Positions 16,331-25,442 of a stretch of DNA of 64,000 nucleotides are shown here, piece after piece (within the stretch, counting starts at the first letter, position 1; every line of letters starts with the position of its first letter). Source of the DNA: UMGS755 sp045590535 (GTDB lineage: Bacteria > Bacillota > Clostridia > UBA1381 > UBA9506); NCBI GenBank assembly GCA_045590535.1, contig JAZNRE010000032.1, positions 18,002 through 82,001 on the forward strand. Direction: 5' to 3'. The notes beneath the pieces were generated by a model, which had not been told where the DNA came from, ran no database searches, and worked only from the letters and a program-made list of their open reading frames with translations. Made by a program: the position numbers and the translations under genes.

Positions 16331-19198
16331 TCAATTGCCGCGGAAAATAATCACTAATTTTGCGCTATTTGCACTTCTGTAAACAAACACTCTGTTTGCT
16401 TCTGCGTTTCCGCTGCTTAAGTCTGTTGCATAGGGAATCACTTCACCAATTTCTGCATTGGTTGAAATGTTTTTCACGGTGCTACCATCCATGGTAACGG
16501 CAACAGTTGTTACACTGCCAGGAGCTCCGATGCTCTTTAACAAACCGGCATTACCCAGTGTAAGTTCTTCCCATGTTTCACCTTGTGTTAAGTAGTCAAG
16601 AGCAACCCGTAACTGTGTGCCATTATAGCTATAAACTGTACCGGCCATGTAGGAAACATCAGCATTGTCTTCTGTATATTTTCCACCTTCACGGATTTCC
16701 TTAGCATAGGAACCGCTCTTATCAACATAGTGAACTTTAGCACCCGTTATCAGCTGATGTGCACCAACTTTAACATATTGACTGCCACTGTAAATTTCAG
16801 AGGCAACTGCAACGATTTCAACATCGTCGATGATGTTTTGACTATCAGCTGCAACGCGGATAACATCACCTATGTTAACTGTATTAAAGAAATTGGTGTC
16901 GTCTTCAAGATAAACTCTTTCACCAAAAGAACCGTAAACGGTAATTTTGTCATAGTTTCCGTCGCTTGACTTTTTGGTAACAATACCGGGCAGATTGTTA
17001 GCCCAATCATTTGTCGTAATGGTTGCACCGCTTACATTGTAAACAATAACTAAAGATGGTGTGCCCGAGCTGTTTAAGTCAACTAACATCAAGTGATATG
17101 TGGTGCCTGATGTTAAACCGGAGGATGTACCGTTCTTTAATGTATATTTGCTGTAATCGTTTAATTGATTATTTTCAGGCAACCACAGCACCTTTGTGTT
17201 GGAGTTCAAGGTGTAAATACCGGCAAGACCTATATAATTGGTTGTACACTTGATTGCTGTATCTAAACCAACATCATTAACCTTAAGTTCTGTATCGCTG
17301 GTGCCGCCAATCAAGATGTGAGAAACCGCTCCGTCTGTCAGGTAGTATTTAATGGGCTGATATACCTCGCCTACACCGGCACCAAAGTCTTTACTAGAGA
17401 TTGTGCGGGCATATTCGGCAGCCTTTGTCTCTAAAAGAGTTTTAATAGTTGAAAACTCTGTGTTTGTTTTATAGTTTCGGTTGTTAATTGAAACGGTGTC
17501 GGCCAAAGGATAATTATCAAAACCTCTGATAGCACCGCTATCTAAGTTAAGAACCTCTATGCGAAGGTCGGTATCAATACCGGTGCCCACATTTCGGATT
17601 CGAGTCAGATAAGCATAGGAATAGTTAACCGATGCAGCCTGAATCTCATATTTAGCAATTCGGCCAAAAGCATCTAAATATATCTTTACATTAGAGCCAA
17701 CTTCAATGTCAGTACCGAAAGTTGCACCAGCCGCAAAAGTATAATCCTTAGAGTTAACTGTCAGCTTGCCTTCGCCACGAGTCATAGCAGAAACTCGACC
17801 ATTGAAAGGATCGGGACCGATTAAAACTTCAATGAAGTTCTCATTGGTGTCCCTATCTTTTGCAATAGACAAAATCTGATTCTTATTGATAGCTGAAAAG
17901 GCTGCTGTCTTGCCATTCTTTAAGATGCTAACTGTTTTGTTTCTGGCGTCATCATCAATGACCATAGATGTAACGGCCGTACCATCATCTAAATATACTG
18001 TCTTGCTGGTTCGGCTGACGGATGTTACCTGATAATTTTTGTAGGCTGAAATGAAAACAACATCAGCTGCACCGCCGACGCCGCTTGTTGACAGGAGGCG
18101 AATGGTACCGGAATTGTTGATGTTATCATCAACTAATGTTTTAAAGCTGCTACCGGACAAACTGCCATTATATATGATCTTAGCATCCGAAGCAACAACA
18201 ATTTTATCTTGGTCGCCGTCTTCATCTTCACAGATTAAAGAGGTATTGCTTTCTGCCTCGACAACATCATCTAAATTAACAACAATCTCGTCGTTTTTGC
18301 CTCTTTGTTCAATAATGCTTGTTAAGACTTGCCGGTCTACAGCCATTTCGTCTTTATAATAAGCAATGACCATCTTACCAAGCAGCGAACGCAGGTCGTC
18401 TTTGTTTGCCAGGTTTTCACCGTTATAAATGACGGTTTGACCATCATTCTGTTTAATCTTAATCTGATATTTAGTCAGTGTTGATAAAGAAGCTTCAACA
18501 GATGCACCATAAACAGCAACAACCTGACCTTTAACCTCTACCTGTTGTTCAGACTCAACAGCGGTGGGGTCATCGGTAATTTCAGACAGCTTAACGCCCA
18601 TCATGTTATCAACCAATTTTGCAATGGTACCGCGTTTTGCAGGTTCATCGAAAACGCCATCAATAATATTTTTTGTAAAGCCATAGCTGTTGGCAACTTT
18701 TCTGTAACCGGTAGGATAACCGCCATTTTTCATAGCTGCTTCACCCAGTTTGTCATATTTGGCACAAACTGTCATTTTAATGGCCTGATCATATGTAACC
18801 GCTTCGCCGGGCTTAAAGGTTCCATCATCAAAACCGTTAATGATTTTTAAATCAAAAGCTGTTTTAATGGCACCGGCAGCCCAGTGTTCAGGAGCAACAT
18901 CGGGGAACCCGGTTTCTGTAACAGCTGACTCTGCCATGCTGGAAAGACCAATGGAATAAATAATCATTTTACAAAATTCTGCACGGGTAATGGTTGCTTC
19001 GGGTCTGAATGTAAATGTGCCATTCTCTTCCTCATAACCATTGATAATGCCACGAGCTACTAAGCTTTGTATGGAAGCATAGTATTGGTAATTTTCAGGG
19101 ACATCAGTGAAGTCCGCTGCCATAGCTGTGGGCACTGCCAATGAAAGCAACATTGCCAACGCAAGCAAAAGTGACAAAAGTCTTTTTGTTTTCTTCAT
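16331..19198 (-). CDS. SLH-domain exported surface protein
   Basis: 955 aa. A Sec signal peptide (MKKTKRLLSLLLALAMLLSLAVPTAMA in outline, cleavage after AMA at about 27) is followed by three S-layer-homology repeats: ~30-80 (FTDVPENYQYYASIQSL), ~98-146 (FPDVAPEHWAAGAIKTA) and a weaker third at ~165-200. SLH domains anchor proteins to pyruvylated secondary cell-wall polymer. The remaining ~750 residues are Thr/Ser/Asn/Val-rich, beta-strand-like, with no recognised enzyme motif. It could be an S-layer subunit or an adhesin-like scaffold. It is monocistronic with a good promoter and a strong terminator, which fits high expression. Confidence 0.88.
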   Translation of the reverse strand: MKKTKRLLSLLLALAMLLSLAVPTAMAADFTDVPENYQYYASIQSLVARGIINGYEEENGTFTFRPEATITRAEFCKMIIYSIGLSSMAESAVTETGFPDVAPEHWAAGAIKTAFDLKIINGFDDGTFKPGEAVTYDQAIKMTVCAKYDKLGEAAMKNGGYPTGYRKVANSYGFTKNIIDGVFDEPAKRGTIAKLVDNMMGVKLSEITDDPTAVESEQQVEVKGQVVAVYGASVEASLSTLTKYQIKIKQNDGQTVIYNGENLANKDDLRSLLGKMVIAYYKDEMAVDRQVLTSIIEQRGKNDEIVVNLDDVVEAESNTSLICEDEDGDQDKIVVASDAKIIYNGSLSGSSFKTLVDDNINNSGTIRLLSTSGVGGAADVVFISAYKNYQVTSVSRTSKTVYLDDGTAVTSMVIDDDARNKTVSILKNGKTAAFSAINKNQILSIAKDRDTNENFIEVLIGPDPFNGRVSAMTRGEGKLTVNSKDYTFAAGATFGTDIEVGSNVKIYLDAFGRIAKYEIQAASVNYSYAYLTRIRNVGTGIDTDLRIEVLNLDSGAIRGFDNYPLADTVSINNRNYKTNTEFSTIKTLLETKAAEYARTISSKDFGAGVGEVYQPIKYYLTDGAVSHILIGGTSDTELKVNDVGLDTAIKCTTNYIGLAGIYTLNSNTKVLWLPENNQLNDYSKYTLKNGTSSGLTSGTTYHLMLVDLNSSGTPSLVIVYNVSGATITTNDWANNLPGIVTKKSSDGNYDKITVYGSFGERVYLEDDTNFFNTVNIGDVIRVAADSQNIIDDVEIVAVASEIYSGSQYVKVGAHQLITGAKVHYVDKSGSYAKEIREGGKYTEDNADVSYMAGTVYSYNGTQLRVALDYLTQGETWEELTLGNAGLLKSIGAPGSVTTVAVTMDGSTVKNISTNAEIGEVIPYATDLSSGNAEANRVFVYRSANSAKLVIIFRGN

Positions 19199-19261
19199 GT
19201 CTTACCCTCCATTTTTTATTTGTTAATTTGGCATAAAACTGGCGTAAAACCACTTTTATTC

Positions 19262-19290
19262 ATTGTATCATATGAATAATAAAAGGTCAA
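19262..19290 (-). promoter_or_regulatory. Sigma-A promoter of the SLH-domain gene
   Basis: Minus strand: TTGACC (19285-19290), 17-base spacer, TACAAT (19262-19267). The 60-base leader carries two near-identical 10-mers (GGCGTAAAAC, and GGCATAAAAC on the opposite strand). Confidence 0.8.
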
Positions 19291-19331
19291 TTCCAAATAT
19301 TTTACTTTTTTGTTACAGCTTGGCTACGACA

Positions 19332-20930
19332 TTAGGACAAAAACCAGCCTTCAATGCCATAAAAAACATCTGTAGCAGAAGGAATGATGCTGCCCTTTAC
19401 CCTGCCATCAAGCACCAGCTGTTCATATTCAAAATAAAGACTCACAAGAGGCATGGCAGCGTTAACCGCATAGCAAAGTTCGTGAAACAGTTCTTGCTTT
19501 TGACCTTCCCCTTCGGCTAAAACCAATGCATTTAAAGTCTGGTCAATGTGCTCGTTTGAGATGCCACAAAAATTCTCATCTGTCTTTAATAGAAAGGATA
19601 AATCATAATTTTCAGAAAGTTCTATCTCACCGATAAACAGGTCAAAATCACCGTCAGCAATCCGCACCTCATAATCGGCAAAGGGAACAGCCGTTACAGT
19701 TGCAGGAATGCCCACTTCACGCAGCGAACGCCTAATTTCCTCTGCAACTTTCCGCCGGGTTTCGTTTTCCTCATTCACTAAAATTTCGGGGGCAAGATGT
19801 GTCAATTCGCCATAAACTTCTTTCGTGGGGGCGCTATTTTCAGATAATAGCCATCCATCATCTTTTAATAATTCCCTGACTTTCTCTAAATTAAAAGTTC
19901 TGTTCTCGCTTTGAGGCTGGCTCCAAAAAGAGTGTGGTGGCAAAGGCAAATCCGATGCTTCTGCATACTGCACCTTGCAATTGGTGATAACCTTGGCTCT
20001 ATCAATGCCGTCAGCCAACGCTGTCCTTGTTAGTGCTGACAAGAATGCCGGTTTTTGATTGTTAATGCCCAAAAAGGTAAGGGCACCTCCGGAAACATCC
20101 ACAGAAGACAAATTCCGCTTGGGTGTATACGCATCCAAGTTAATGACATCCGAAGGCAAAAGGTCTATTTGTAAATTCTCCAGCATGGAAACGGCTGTTG
20201 CCTCATCCTTAAGCAAAAAGACCTTGATGTTAGAAATATAAGGAATGAAGGATTTATGATAGTTTTCATTCACTGTCAAAAACATTTCCTTGCTTTTTTT
20301 ATAGCTTTGCACCTTATAGCGTCCTGTTCCATTAGGCACATAAAATTCCGGCGCGGTTTGCAGGTCGGCTTTAGACATAATAGGAAAATGCAAAAGTGCA
20401 GGAAAATTGGCTACCGGCCAGCGCAAATGTATGGTCAGCGTCATGTTTTGACTGCTGTGTGAAGCAATGCAGGCAAGCTGTCGGCTATAGGCGCCCCCTG
20501 ATGCTAAAAGAGCTGATAAGGTGGCCTCTGCATCGGCCGCCGTCAGTTTGGCACCGTTGTGAAAGCTCACATTATCCTTTAAATGAATGGTATATGTGAG
20601 ACCATCGGGGGACACAGAATAGCCCTCACACAAAACCTTCTCTACCCGATGATTAGGCGTTGTGCAGAACAGACCGTCAAAAATCAGTTTTAAAACATGA
20701 AGATTGTTTTCACTTTGTGTGGTGATGGGGTTTAAGGGTTGCGCACCCGTCACAGCAAGCCGAAGAACGCCGCCTTTTTTCGGTGTTTCGTGATTATCCT
20801 CATATTCTACCACCTGCTTTGGCAAGCTGGAATTTTTCGGTTCTGCCGGCTGGCATCCCGACAAAAAAAACAGAAGGGCGGATAAAAGCAAGGCCGCCGG
20901 TTTAACACCGCTAAACCTTCTCTTTTTCAT
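19332..20930 (-). CDS. Family-5 extracellular solute-binding lipoprotein (orphan)
   Basis: 532 aa. Lipoprotein signal MKKRRFSGVKPAALLL with lipobox LSGC, then an SBP_bac_5 (DppA/OppA-like) fold: GGVLRLAV, LIFDGLF, YTIHLKDNVSFHNG, DGWLLSEN. Such proteins bind peptides, nickel or other oligomers outside the cell for an ABC importer. No permease or ATPase gene is adjacent, so it is an orphan that would have to share a transporter or act as a sensor. The GTG at 20939 abuts the ribosome site. ATG 20930 has AGGGAG 8 bases upstream and is used. It lies downstream of the proS-lipoprotein pair, about 56 bases away. Confidence 0.88.
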   Translation of the reverse strand: MKKRRFSGVKPAALLLSALLFFLSGCQPAEPKNSSLPKQVVEYEDNHETPKKGGVLRLAVTGAQPLNPITTQSENNLHVLKLIFDGLFCTTPNHRVEKVLCEGYSVSPDGLTYTIHLKDNVSFHNGAKLTAADAEATLSALLASGGAYSRQLACIASHSSQNMTLTIHLRWPVANFPALLHFPIMSKADLQTAPEFYVPNGTGRYKVQSYKKSKEMFLTVNENYHKSFIPYISNIKVFLLKDEATAVSMLENLQIDLLPSDVINLDAYTPKRNLSSVDVSGGALTFLGINNQKPAFLSALTRTALADGIDRAKVITNCKVQYAEASDLPLPPHSFWSQPQSENRTFNLEKVRELLKDDGWLLSENSAPTKEVYGELTHLAPEILVNEENETRRKVAEEIRRSLREVGIPATVTAVPFADYEVRIADGDFDLFIGEIELSENYDLSFLLKTDENFCGISNEHIDQTLNALVLAEGEGQKQELFHELCYAVNAAMPLVSLYFEYEQLVLDGRVKGSIIPSATDVFYGIEGWFLS

Positions 20931-20986
20931 TGGATCCACTCCCTTCTGTTACAATATCCTTATGATTTCGCTGTAACAAGCCGTCT

Positions 20987-21367
20987 TTATTCTACATAGT
21001 CCTCATATTGCGGCGGATTGCAAATGGGACACTGCCGCAATTGAATTTGTTTCACCATATCCCAAGAAATTGAGCTGTATTGCACATCCAGCAATTCAGG
21101 ACAGTTTTCTAAATGATAGGCAGCATCCATAGCCCAGAAAACCTCGGGTGCCTCTTCATCGCTCACAACATCTTTATTAGAAGACGGTGCCAATGTTACG
21201 ATGGGCTCTGAAGCCTCGGGTTCTTCGGTTGCAGGTGCCTCTGTCACAAGATCCGGCTGTGCTTTTTCTGTGCCAACACCGGCAGGATCATAGCTTGGTT
21301 TTTTGCTGCAGGCAGACATTGAAAACACCAGCACAGTAGACAGCACAAATAATAAAATTCGTTTCAT
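20987..21367 (-). CDS. Small lipoprotein with a C-terminal Cys/His (YHxxxC...CxxC) motif
   Basis: 126 aa. The signal MKRILLFVLSTVLVF with lipobox SAC predicts a membrane-anchored lipoprotein. A Thr/Glu/Pro-rich linker (AQPDLVTEAPATEEPEASEP) follows, then a short domain YHLENCPELL...LRQCPICNP. This spacing of His, Cys, and CxxC resembles small Ada-like zinc modules found at the ends of clostridial nucleases and surface proteins. The frame is open far upstream through proS, but the ATG at 21367 has GAGGAG before it and the lipoprotein signal directly after. It starts 4 bases after the proS stop, so it is translationally linked. Function unknown. Confidence 0.8.
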   Translation of the reverse strand: MKRILLFVLSTVLVFSMSACSKKPSYDPAGVGTEKAQPDLVTEAPATEEPEASEPIVTLAPSSNKDVVSDEEAPEVFWAMDAAYHLENCPELLDVQYSSISWDMVKQIQLRQCPICNPPQYEDYVE

Positions 21368-21371
21368 AATT

Positions 21372-23090
21372 TTATTTCTCCTCAAACTCAAGTTGGGCAC
21401 GGATCCAGTCCACGGCCTTTTGAATCGCCTCTTCTGCAGGCAAATCGGTGCTTTCCGACTGAGAGCGCAATTTATATTCCACAACGCCCTCGCCAGCCAT
21501 TTTACCGGCTGTGATGCGCACAGGAATGCCAATTAAATCAGCGTCTTTAAATTTAACACCGGGGCGCTCATTGCGGTCATCTAACATAACCTCAATGCCC
21601 TGTGCCTTTAATTCGTTATACACTTTTTCAGCCAGCTGCATTTGCTCTTCATTGCTGCAATTTACCGGCACAACAACCGCCTGATAAGGCGCTGCGCTAA
21701 CGGGCCAGATAATGCCGTTTTCGTCATTATACTGTTCAATAACAGCCGCCAGTGTGCGGTTAACACCAATGCCGTAGCAGCCCATAATGGGTGTAGCCGC
21801 CTTACCATTTTCATCTAAATATGTGCAATCGAGAGCTGTGGTATATTTGGTGCCCAGTTTAAAGATGTGACCCACTTCAACGCCACGGGTGGTCTCCACA
21901 GGTTGTCCGCAACGGGGACAAACATCACCATCGGTAATGGTGCGCAGATCAGCAACTTTTGCAGGTGTAAAGTCGGAAGCATTAACATTTTCATAGTGAT
22001 AATCCGTGTCGTTAGCACCCACAATATAGTTATACATTTCTGCAATTTCCAAATCGCAATATACCGGAACAGAAAGACCAATGGGGCCGGCAAAACCTAC
22101 GCGGGCACCTGTAACCTGTGTAACCACATCAGCTTCAGCTAAAGCCAAATCCTGCTCATTAACACCTAAGAGATTAGCCAGCTTGGTTTCGTTAACCTCT
22201 CTATCACCCCGAACCATAACCGCTACAGGCTCACCGGCAGCTACATAAATCAGTGTTTTGGCAAAATGCTTGCTGTCGGTACCTAAAAATTCTACCAATT
22301 CTTCAATGGTGCCGGCCTTGGGGGTATGTATTTTATTCAGCTTTTTAGGCGCTTCAGGTGCCATCTTTTCAGGTACGCAAGCTGCCTTTTCGTCATTAGC
22401 TGCATAATTACAATGGGGACAGAAAGCAATAACAGCCTCACCGGATTCGGATTTAACCATAAATTCCTGTGAACCGGAGCCACCCATAGCACCGCTGTCG
22501 GCATCCACCACGATGTAATCAAGACCCAAACGGTCAAACACACGGCAATATGCCTTATACATTTGCTGATAGGATGCATCAAGTCCTGCCTCGTCACGGT
22601 CAAAGCTGTAAGCATCTTTCATGATAAACTCACGGGAACGCATAACACCAAAACGGGGGCGGCGCTCATCGCGATATTTAGTCTGAATCTGATACAATGT
22701 CAAAGGCAGTTGGCGATAGGACGAAACCTCACTTTTCACCGTTTGGGTGAAAATTTCTTCATGAGTGGGGCCTAAGCAAAAATCACGGTCATTCCGGTCT
22801 TTTAAACGGAACATTTCAGGACCAAACACATCCCAACGACCGGATTCCTGATAATATTCAGCAGGCAAAATGGCAGACATAAGAAGCTCCTGCGCACCGG
22901 CTGCATCCATTTCTTCACGAATAATCTGCTCCACCTTGTGCAGGGACTTAAGGCCCAATGGCAGATACGAATAAACGCCGGAGGCCAGCTTTCTCATAAG
23001 GCCTGCACGCAGCATCAGCTGATGGCTGACGGTTTCTGCCTCTGCCGGTGTTTCACGAAGTGTTTTAAACAACATTTTTGATACTTTCAT
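21372..23090 (-). CDS. proS: Prolyl-tRNA synthetase (bacterial type with editing insertion)
   Basis: 572 aa class II synthetase charging tRNA-Pro. Motif-like segments seen are LPLGLKSLHKVEQIIREEM, RDERRPRFGVMRSREF (motif 2) and GCYGIGVNRTLAAVIEQ (motif 3). The ~180-residue insertion between motifs 2 and 3 (YVAAGEPVAVMVRGDREVNE region) is the INS editing domain that clears Ala-tRNA-Pro. ATG 23090 (MKVSKML) has AAAGGA 12 bases upstream; the upstream in-frame ATG has no ribosome site. A leader of about 105 bases could fold TGACCCA with TGGGTCA. Confidence 0.95.
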   Translation of the reverse strand: MKVSKMLFKTLRETPAEAETVSHQLMLRAGLMRKLASGVYSYLPLGLKSLHKVEQIIREEMDAAGAQELLMSAILPAEYYQESGRWDVFGPEMFRLKDRNDRDFCLGPTHEEIFTQTVKSEVSSYRQLPLTLYQIQTKYRDERRPRFGVMRSREFIMKDAYSFDRDEAGLDASYQQMYKAYCRVFDRLGLDYIVVDADSGAMGGSGSQEFMVKSESGEAVIAFCPHCNYAANDEKAACVPEKMAPEAPKKLNKIHTPKAGTIEELVEFLGTDSKHFAKTLIYVAAGEPVAVMVRGDREVNETKLANLLGVNEQDLALAEADVVTQVTGARVGFAGPIGLSVPVYCDLEIAEMYNYIVGANDTDYHYENVNASDFTPAKVADLRTITDGDVCPRCGQPVETTRGVEVGHIFKLGTKYTTALDCTYLDENGKAATPIMGCYGIGVNRTLAAVIEQYNDENGIIWPVSAAPYQAVVVPVNCSNEEQMQLAEKVYNELKAQGIEVMLDDRNERPGVKFKDADLIGIPVRITAGKMAGEGVVEYKLRSQSESTDLPAEEAIQKAVDWIRAQLEFEEK

Positions 23091-23202
23091 TAACAATATC
23101 AATCCTTTCAAAAACAGCTTGACCCAATGTTTGAAGCATGTCTGCATGGGTCATCTGTTCATTTTACGATAACAATATTATGTACATTAAACCTCATTAT
23201 AT

Positions 23203-23231
23203 ATAATAAACCTTAAAAGCTTCTCTGTCAA
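23203..23231 (-). promoter_or_regulatory. Sigma-A promoter of proS
   Basis: Minus strand: TTGACA (23226-23231), 17-base spacer, TATTAT (23203-23208). Confidence 0.85.
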
Positions 23232-23250
23232 CACTTTTGCGGAAATTTAA

Positions 23251-23279
23251 TTGACAAAATTAGCGATTTCAGTTACAAT
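23251..23279 (+). promoter_or_regulatory. Sigma-A promoter of the amidohydrolase gene
   Basis: TTGACA (23251-23256), 17-base spacer, TACAAT (23274-23279), 29 bases before the ATG. It is divergent from the proS promoter. Confidence 0.85.
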
Positions 23280-23307
23280 AAAATGGATATGAGCAAGGAG
23301 TGAGAAA

Positions 23308-24474
23308 ATGAAAATTATTAAAAATGCACACATTGTAACAATGGATGCAGCCGAATATGAAAACGGATATATTATTATAGATAACCAAACCATCAACTCC
23401 ATTGGTCACATGGCTGATTTAACCGCAAAAGACGCTGACTTTGACGAGGCTTATGATGCAAAGGGCGCCATGGCCCTGCCCGGCTTTATCGATGCTCACT
23501 GCCATGCCGGTCTATGGGAAGAAGGTGCCGGTGGCGAAGGCGATGACGGCAATGAAGATACCGACCCCATTTTGCCTCAGCTTCGTGCCATTGATGCCAT
23601 CAACCCCTTTGATGCTGCTTTTAAAGAAGCTTTGGAGGCTGGCGTCACCACCGTTGTAACTGGTCCCGGCAGTGCCAATGTTATTGGCGGCCAGTTTGCG
23701 GCTTTAAAAACAGACGGTCGCTGGGTGGATGAAATGATTGTAAAGGCACCGGTAGCTATGAAGGCTGCCCTGGGCGAAAATCCTAAAATGGTGTACGGCG
23801 GCAAAAAACAAGCCCCCACCACACGAATGGCCACCGCTTCCATTTTGCGTGAGGCGCTTTTTGAAGCAAAAGAATATGTGCGCCTGTGGGATGAATACAA
23901 AGAAAACCCGGAAAATGACCGCCCCGATTTTGATTTTAAAATGGAGGCACTTGCCCAGGTCATTCGCGGGGAATTACCTTTAAAAATTCATGTGCATCGT
24001 GCTGACGATATCGGCACAGCCATTCGCATTGGTGAAGAGTTTCAAATTGCCATTACATTAGAGCATTGCACAGAAGGCCATTTAATTTTGCCCCTCCTGG
24101 CTGAGAAAAAGCTGCCGATTATGTTAGGACCCACATTAGGCGGAAGAACAAAGCCTGAACTGCGCAATTTAAGCTTTGCTATTTATAAAGCCTTTGAAGA
24201 TGCCGGCATTCCCTTTGCCATCATCACCGACCACCCCGAAATTCCCTTAAACCGTCTTTATCTTTGCGCTGCTCTGGCGTGTCAAAGCGGGCTCTCCCCC
24301 ATGAATGCCTTGGCGGCCATTACCATTCAGGCTGCCAAAAATGTTGGCCTCCATAACCGTGTGGGAAGTCTTGCCGTTGGCAAAGATGCTGACATTGTTA
24401 TCCATAGCGGTGCACTGTTTTCATTAGATGCAAAAATCGAAGCCGTCTTTTTAAACGGAAGCAGAAAATTTTAA
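23308..24474 (+). CDS. Amidohydrolase-family protein
   Basis: 388 aa metal-dependent hydrolase of the imidazolonepropionase-like amidohydrolase group. The first metal motif is PGFIDAHCHAG (HxH at 64-68 region). Further His ligands are expected in PLKIHVHRADD and LEHCTEGH, and the catalytic Asp in FAIITDHPE. The C-terminal composite domain ends VGSLAVGKDADIVIHSG. AAGGAGTG precedes the ATG. It is monocistronic, between its own promoter and a terminator, just upstream of the spoIIA operon. The substrate is not evident; deacetylase, dipeptidase or deaminase activities all occur in this family. Confidence 0.88.
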   Translation: MKIIKNAHIVTMDAAEYENGYIIIDNQTINSIGHMADLTAKDADFDEAYDAKGAMALPGFIDAHCHAGLWEEGAGGEGDDGNEDTDPILPQLRAIDAINPFDAAFKEALEAGVTTVVTGPGSANVIGGQFAALKTDGRWVDEMIVKAPVAMKAALGENPKMVYGGKKQAPTTRMATASILREALFEAKEYVRLWDEYKENPENDRPDFDFKMEALAQVIRGELPLKIHVHRADDIGTAIRIGEEFQIAITLEHCTEGHLILPLLAEKKLPIMLGPTLGGRTKPELRNLSFAIYKAFEDAGIPFAIITDHPEIPLNRLYLCAALACQSGLSPMNALAAITIQAAKNVGLHNRVGSLAVGKDADIVIHSGALFSLDAKIEAVFLNGSRKF

Positions 24475-24504
24475 CACATAAAATCCCGGTTTTTGTCACA
24501 AAAT

Positions 24505-24554
24505 AAGGTTTTGTCGAAAAGTTACCCCTATTCGACAAAACCTTTTCTTTTTTT
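24505..24554 (+). terminator. Terminator of the amidohydrolase gene
   Basis: A perfect 14-bp stem AAGGTTTTGTCGAA (24505-24518) pairs with 24531-24544, then TTCTTTTTTT. Confidence 0.92.
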
Positions 24555-24556
24555 AT

Positions 24557-24583
24557 GAAGGAAATTGGACAGGTCCGACGAAT
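24557..24583 (+). promoter_or_regulatory. Sigma-H-type promoter of the spoIIA operon
   Basis: GAAGGAAAT (24557-24565), 11-base spacer, GACGAAT (24577-24583). This fits the published sigma-H consensus RNAGGAWWW-N11/12-RNNGAAT at every defined position. It is where early-sporulation control of spoIIA is expected. Confidence 0.88.
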
Positions 24584-24642
24584 ATATAAGGGTGCCAAAA
24601 TCACAGGCACAAAATTTTTACATTTTGAAAGGAGAAAATGTT

Positions 24643-24987
24643 TTGCAAATTACACTAAAGCTATGTCACAAAACATTGATTGTCAAGTTAATCGGTGAGC
24701 TGGACCACCACGAAGCCGAACCCACACGAATGGTGATCGAAAGAACCATTGCCGAACGGGATGCTAAAAACCTGATTTTTGATTTTTCTGACCTCTCTTT
24801 TATGGATAGTTCCGGCATTGGCATGATTATTGGACGCTATAAACTCATTCACTCTTTAGGCGGTCAGGTGGCACTGGTTTGCACAAAGCCGCAAACCGAA
24901 CGCTTAATCACCATGTCCGGCCTGAAAAAACTCATGACCGTTTATCCCGGCGTTGAAAACGCGCTGAAAGATTTAAAGGAGGCGTGA
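24643..24987 (+). CDS. spoIIAA: SpoIIAA, anti-sigma-F factor antagonist
   Basis: 114 aa STAS-domain protein. When unphosphorylated it binds SpoIIAB and frees sigma-F in the forespore. The conserved VKLIGELDHHEAE strand-helix and the phosphorylation segment FMDSSGIGMIIGRYK (Ser at residue 56) are intact. The start is TTG at 24643, with AAAGGAG 8 bases upstream; the ATG three bases earlier is out of frame. It is first in the spoIIA operon, and its stop overlaps the ribosome site of spoIIAB. Confidence 0.95.
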   Translation: MQITLKLCHKTLIVKLIGELDHHEAEPTRMVIERTIAERDAKNLIFDFSDLSFMDSSGIGMIIGRYKLIHSLGGQVALVCTKPQTERLITMSGLKKLMTVYPGVENALKDLKEA

Positions 24988-24989
24988 AC

Positions 24990-25427
24990 ATGGAAAACAA
25001 AATGAATTTAAGTTTTTTAAGCAAATCAGCAAACGAGAGTTTTGCCCGTGCCGCCGTATCCGCTTTTGTGGCGCAGCTTGACCCAACTTTAGAAGAGCTG
25101 GCTGATATTAAAACAGCCGTGTCAGAGGCGGTCACAAACGCCATTGTTCATGGCTACGGTAACGGTAACGGAATTGTAACCATTGCCTGCACCTTGTCGC
25201 CGGATAAAACCGTGTCTCTCACTGTTTCTGATTCCGGCCATGGAATCCAAAATGTTGAACAGGCTCTAAAGCCAATGTACACCACTGCCGCTGATGACGA
25301 ACGCTCCGGCATGGGTTTTACCGTGATGGAAACATTTATGGACAGTTTAGTTGTGCAATCTGAAATGGACAAAGGCACCACTGTCATCATGACAAAACAG
25401 ATTGGCAGTGACAACACTCTCTCTTAA
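24990..25427 (+). CDS. spoIIAB: SpoIIAB, anti-sigma-F factor and serine kinase
   Basis: 145 aa GHKL-fold kinase that holds sigma-F inactive and phosphorylates SpoIIAA. N box: DIKTAVSEAVTNAIVHGY. G1 box: VSDSGHGI. G2-like: DDERSGMGFTVMETFMD. A GTG at 24984 is too near the ribosome site; ATG 24990 has AAAGGAGG seven bases upstream. It is the middle gene of the operon, 2 bases after the spoIIAA stop. Confidence 0.95.
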   Translation: MENKMNLSFLSKSANESFARAAVSAFVAQLDPTLEELADIKTAVSEAVTNAIVHGYGNGNGIVTIACTLSPDKTVSLTVSDSGHGIQNVEQALKPMYTTAADDERSGMGFTVMETFMDSLVVQSEMDKGTTVIMTKQIGSDNTLS

Positions 25428-25442
25428 AGGGAGGGATGCACT

